Below are positions 61,071 to 64,000 of a stretch of DNA of 64,000 nucleotides, piece after piece (position 1 is the stretch's first letter; every line of letters begins with the position of its first letter). The notes beneath the pieces were generated by a model. The model ran no database searches and had not been told where the DNA came from. It saw nothing but the letters and a program-made list of their open reading frames with translations. This stretch comes from Mariniphaga sp964559175. GTDB taxonomy: Bacteria > Bacteroidota > Bacteroidia > Bacteroidales > Prolixibacteraceae. The position numbers and the translations under genes are program-made. The stretch is from NCBI GenBank assembly GCA_964559175.1, contig CAZLGT010000013.1, positions 21,274 through 85,273 on the forward strand, in the 5' to 3' direction.

Positions 61071-62723
61071 ATGTTAAAAATTAAAAATAGCTTTATCATC
61101 GTGTTAACCGTTGTTTTTACACTGGTTAATGCATGTAAGGACCTGGACGAATTGAACATTAATCCGAACGGTGTCGATCCGGAAATTGCCGACCTGAACC
61201 TGCTGATGCCCACCATTATAGTAAATATTGGACAAACAGTTGTAAGTCTTGGCTTTGGCGACATTGCCGGTGTAATGCAGCATACACAAAAGGATGGCTG
61301 GTCGGGCGGTCACAACAGCTACGAATGGGATAACCTGAGCCAAAGCTGGTCGGGCTACTATGGCATTTTAAGAAACAACAGCGATTTTTATAAAAAAGCT
61401 GTTGAAGAGAATTTCGAATTCCATCAGGGAGTGGCTCTTATCATGAGAGCTTATACCTTTGGCCTAATTACCGACCTGTGGGGTGATGCACCCTACTTCG
61501 ATGCCCTGAAAGCGGAACAAGGCGATGAATATTTTAAACCGGTCTTCGATAATCAGAAAGATATATACGTTGGAATTCTGGAGGATTTGGAAATGGCCAA
61601 TACGCTTCTTTCCAAAGGCCGAAGCGAATACGATAACATCAGCCCGGTTCAGGATGTTTTATATGGTGGCGATGTAGCCAAATGGCGTAAGTTTGCCAAC
61701 TCGCTGGCCCTGAGGTATTACATGCGCCTTTCGGCAAAAGAACCGGCTATTGCAGAACAGGGAATCCGGAAGATTGCGTCCGACCCCGGTAAATATCCGT
61801 TAATTACACTGGCTTCCGAGGATGCCAATATCGGATATGTAGGCAATTCCCCTTCAGATTCATGGCCAAGCACCATGGCCTTTAATCCCGATCCCAGCGG
61901 GACATACATGCGCCTGAAAATTTGTTCAACACTGGTTGAAGCGTTGCAGCAACTGAACGACCCGAGGCTGGGCGTTTGGGCCAATAAAATTGAAATCCCA
62001 CTGGTGCTGGTCAGTGGTGAAGGCATTGACCGCGTTGTGGATGGCAGGCGCGAAATTTCGCAGGATATTGCAGATCAATTTGAGCAAAGTTCCAATGCAA
62101 CAATCAACTTTCATCAGGAATATGTGGGCCTTCCTCCGGCACTGTTTTCAGCGCAGCTTTACAACCTGAACCCGAATATGGATCAGGGAGTTTACAACCC
62201 GCACTGTTCACACCTGAGCGACATTTACAAACTCAGTACCCACGACCTGCTAAGGATGCGACTGATGTCGGCAGCTGAAGTGCACCTTATCCTTGCCGAA
62301 GCCGCCTTGTATGGCTGGGCTCCGGGTAGTCCGGAAGAGCATTACGCTGCCGGAATTCAGCAATCGTTTAATGCCTGGGGAGTTGACGGTGCATTTTCAG
62401 GTTACATTGGCGGAGCTCCCTATTCCGGGCTGGAAAGCATCATTCAGCAAAAATGGATTGCCAGCTGGACTGCCGCTGCCGAAGCGTGGTTCGACTGGAG
62501 ACGAACAGGTTATCCTGATTTGAAACCGGGTGAAGCGGTAAAACGGGATGCACTCCCGCTGCGGTTTTACTATCATTATGACAACGAAATTGCCAAAAAT
62601 CCGGTAAATGCCGAAGCTGCCATCCAACGCCTGGAACCTACCCAGTACAAAGGCAGCGATGCAAGTAACAACAGCGCCTGGTCGAAAATCTGGGTATTAC
62701 AGGGAACGGAAAAACCGTATTAA
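61071..62723 (+). CDS. SusD/RagB-like surface lipoprotein (SusD-like_2 type)
   Basis: A 550-residue lipoprotein with lipobox Cys at residue 22 ('VNACKDLDELN'). TPR-like helices and the family pattern are visible in 'DELNINPNGVDPEIADLNLL', 'YGILRNNSDFYKKAVE', 'AYTFGLITDLWGDAPYFDAL', 'LALRYYMRLS', 'LLRMRLMSAAEVHLILAEAA' and 'WFDWRRTGYPDL'. It caps the SusC barrel and binds the ligand. It matches the SusD-like_2 subfamily, often found in systems for peptides or unusual substrates rather than starch. Confidence 0.93.
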   Translation: MLKIKNSFIIVLTVVFTLVNACKDLDELNINPNGVDPEIADLNLLMPTIIVNIGQTVVSLGFGDIAGVMQHTQKDGWSGGHNSYEWDNLSQSWSGYYGILRNNSDFYKKAVEENFEFHQGVALIMRAYTFGLITDLWGDAPYFDALKAEQGDEYFKPVFDNQKDIYVGILEDLEMANTLLSKGRSEYDNISPVQDVLYGGDVAKWRKFANSLALRYYMRLSAKEPAIAEQGIRKIASDPGKYPLITLASEDANIGYVGNSPSDSWPSTMAFNPDPSGTYMRLKICSTLVEALQQLNDPRLGVWANKIEIPLVLVSGEGIDRVVDGRREISQDIADQFEQSSNATINFHQEYVGLPPALFSAQLYNLNPNMDQGVYNPHCSHLSDIYKLSTHDLLRMRLMSAAEVHLILAEAALYGWAPGSPEEHYAAGIQQSFNAWGVDGAFSGYIGGAPYSGLESIIQQKWIASWTAAAEAWFDWRRTGYPDLKPGEAVKRDALPLRFYYHYDNEIAKNPVNAEAAIQRLEPTQYKGSDASNNSAWSKIWVLQGTEKPY

Positions 62724-62841
62724 TTAATTCGCAGTTACTGGCAAAATAAAACTGAATGGGTATTTGTAAAATTTTGCATTATAGCTTTCATTTTATTGCC
62801 GTTGCGCTTCAGCCAACGGAATGCTAAGGAGAGAAAGGGAC

Positions 62842-62880
62842 AGGCTTCAGCCACATTCTGAAATTATGTGGCTGAAGCCT
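62842..62880. terminator. Long hairpin after susD
   Basis: AGGCTTCAGCCACAT and ATGTGGCTGAAGCCT are perfect 15-base arms with a 9-base loop (TCTGAAATT), flanked by further pairing between GAGAGAA and TTCTCT. No T-run follows, so it may be a rho-independent-like stop, an mRNA stabiliser or a dispersed repeat. A partial copy, CTTCAGCCAAC, lies about 35 bases upstream. The rest of the 288-base gap before the next gene shows no gene. Confidence 0.5.
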
Positions 62881-63011
62881 TCCTTCTCTGTTGTGAATTT
62901 ACAACCATTGGCTTGGCATTGCCATCCCTTTGGGAAAAGCACAATAGTAAATACCACATCTTAATAAACAGAAATTTTGTCATACACCCTATTGAATAAA
63001 CTATCAAAATA

Positions 63012-63983
63012 ATGAAACGAATCGTCATTGGGAGTGCAATCCTGGTATTACTCTTTTTCACCCAAACCAATGCCCAAACCTTTAAAGCCGGAGCAGCATT
63101 GCGGGTAATTACACCCGAAAAACTGCTGCCCATTTCCGGTGGTATGGGTGCTCCTGAAATACCGGAGGGAAAGCAGGGCGACCTGTTTGTGCGGGCGCTG
63201 GTTTTTGAAAAAGGCGAAACGCGGGTGGCTATAGTGGGCATCGACAACCTGGGCTGGCCGTCTGTTCTGGGCTATAGTTCGCGGGAACTCATTCAGGGAA
63301 TTCCTCCCGAAAATATTCTGATTGGCGTAACCCATACCCACAGCGCGCCCGATGCCTATGCATTTCCCGATGAAAACGGAAACACCGGAGCCGATTTGGA
63401 GTACCTCGACAGGTGCGTTTCCCAAATTGCCGATGCCGTGAATGAAGCCGTTGCCAACCTGGAACCGGCAGCTCTGAAAACCGCGGTTGGCGAGGCCAAA
63501 GGAAAAATCGCCTACAACTATTACGCTCCGCAACTGTACGACCCACGTTGCGGCGTGATGCAAGCCGTTGCTACTTCGGGCGAAAACAAGGGAAAAACCA
63601 TTGCCACGCTGGTCAATTATGCCACGCATCCCGAAATTCTGGGCACCAAACGCAAACTCATCAGTCCCGATTTGTGCGGACCGCTGTACGAACGAATTGA
63701 AGCGAAAGCGGGCGGAATAGCTATTTTTATGAACAGCGCCCAGGGCGGTATGGTTACAGCCGACAACCGACGCGAAAACGGCCAGGAAGCCAGCGACTGG
63801 AATGAGTGCATCCGCATTGGCCACCTGATGGCCGACGAGGCTTTGCGCATTATTGAACCGGCGCCGCTGCAGGAAAACCCTGATCTGTTCTGTGCTTCAA
63901 AAACAGTGGAGTTCCCCATCGAATCGGAAGAAATGCGATGGGTATTTCGTATCCGCCCGGGGAACGACATCTTTGCTGTGTAA
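63012..63983 (+). pseudogene. Neutral/alkaline ceramidase-like exported protein, 3' end apparently lost
   Basis: A 323-residue frame with a signal peptide ('LVLLFFTQTNAQ') and the neutral ceramidase N-terminal domain: 'AGAALRVITPEKLLPISGGM', 'FVRALVFEKGETRVAIVGID', the zinc ligands in 'GVTHTHSAPDAY', and 'LVNYATHPEILG' with 'ISPDLCGPLYERIE'. Family members of this compact type usually run to 430 residues or more. Here homology-like sequence stops at 'EEMRWVF' (about 63945) and a stop comes 11 codons later, with no continuation in the other frames up to the window end. A truncation, frameshift or insertion is likely. It lies downstream of SusCD. Confidence 0.7.
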
Positions 63984-64000
63984 AAATTTCTGTTATTTTA

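Noticed and set aside
63048..63824. 258-residue frame antisense to the ceramidase-like gene
   Set aside because: It mirrors codon structure of the real gene and has no domain of its own.

Overview
The window is chromosomal DNA of a Bacteroidota bacterium, most likely a marine or anaerobic Bacteroidales/Marinilabiliales type (Prolixibacteraceae-like). This rests on the SusC/SusD pair, two PorP/SprF proteins and a surface adhesin with a type IX secretion type B sorting domain, -7 elements of the form TANNTTTG in front of many genes, and few Shine-Dalgarno sequences. The family-level placement is inference. I found no rRNA, tRNA, CRISPR array, prophage or complete insertion sequence. Nearly all the DNA is coding.

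Layout. 1-6.4 kb: a leftward operon of four tandem PQQ-type beta-propeller proteins, a membrane-anchored NHL propeller and the start of a further exported protein. 6.6-9.0 kb: a RelE/ParE toxin-antitoxin pair and the GTPase BipA/TypA. 9.1-15.5 kb: an NtrC-type regulator, an exported S9 peptidase, a flavin reductase-rubredoxin fusion, a CDGSH protein, two lactonase/SMP-30 type propellers and FolE. 15.8-22.1 kb: HldD-like epimerase, an ECF sigma/anti-sigma pair, an M64 peptidase, an MscS channel and two tandem Lrp/AsnC regulators. 22.1-28.3 kb: RlmB, an ABC-F ATPase with a structured leader, an RlmD/TrmA-type RNA methyltransferase and an OmpA-family protein. 28.4-34.6 kb: acyl-CoA dehydrogenase with EtfA/EtfB, an SPFH/Arc/zinc-ribbon operon, and a second ECF sigma factor.

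34.8-42.2 kb: UvrA, pirin, a C69 dipeptidase and an AbgT transporter. 42.2-43.4 kb: a REP-associated tyrosine transposase (RAYT) surrounded by, and containing, REP-like palindromes. 43.4-54.2 kb: a MATE transporter, a HEAT protein, two PorP/SprF proteins convergent with a C-type-lectin/PKD adhesin, a DHODH-like protein, YggS, an antitoxin whose toxin is reduced to a 23-codon stub, and PabB/PabC. 54.3-64 kb: a glutamine amidotransferase-like protein, a PqaA-type lipoprotein, and a nutrient-uptake locus (PKD lipoprotein, SusC, SusD, ceramidase-like protein) whose last gene appears broken.

No wholly new multi-gene system is proven here. The strongest leads are the RAYT whose own reading frame carries a REP element, the structured RNA and terminator ahead of the ABC-F gene, the decayed toxin-antitoxin locus, and the tandem propeller operon.
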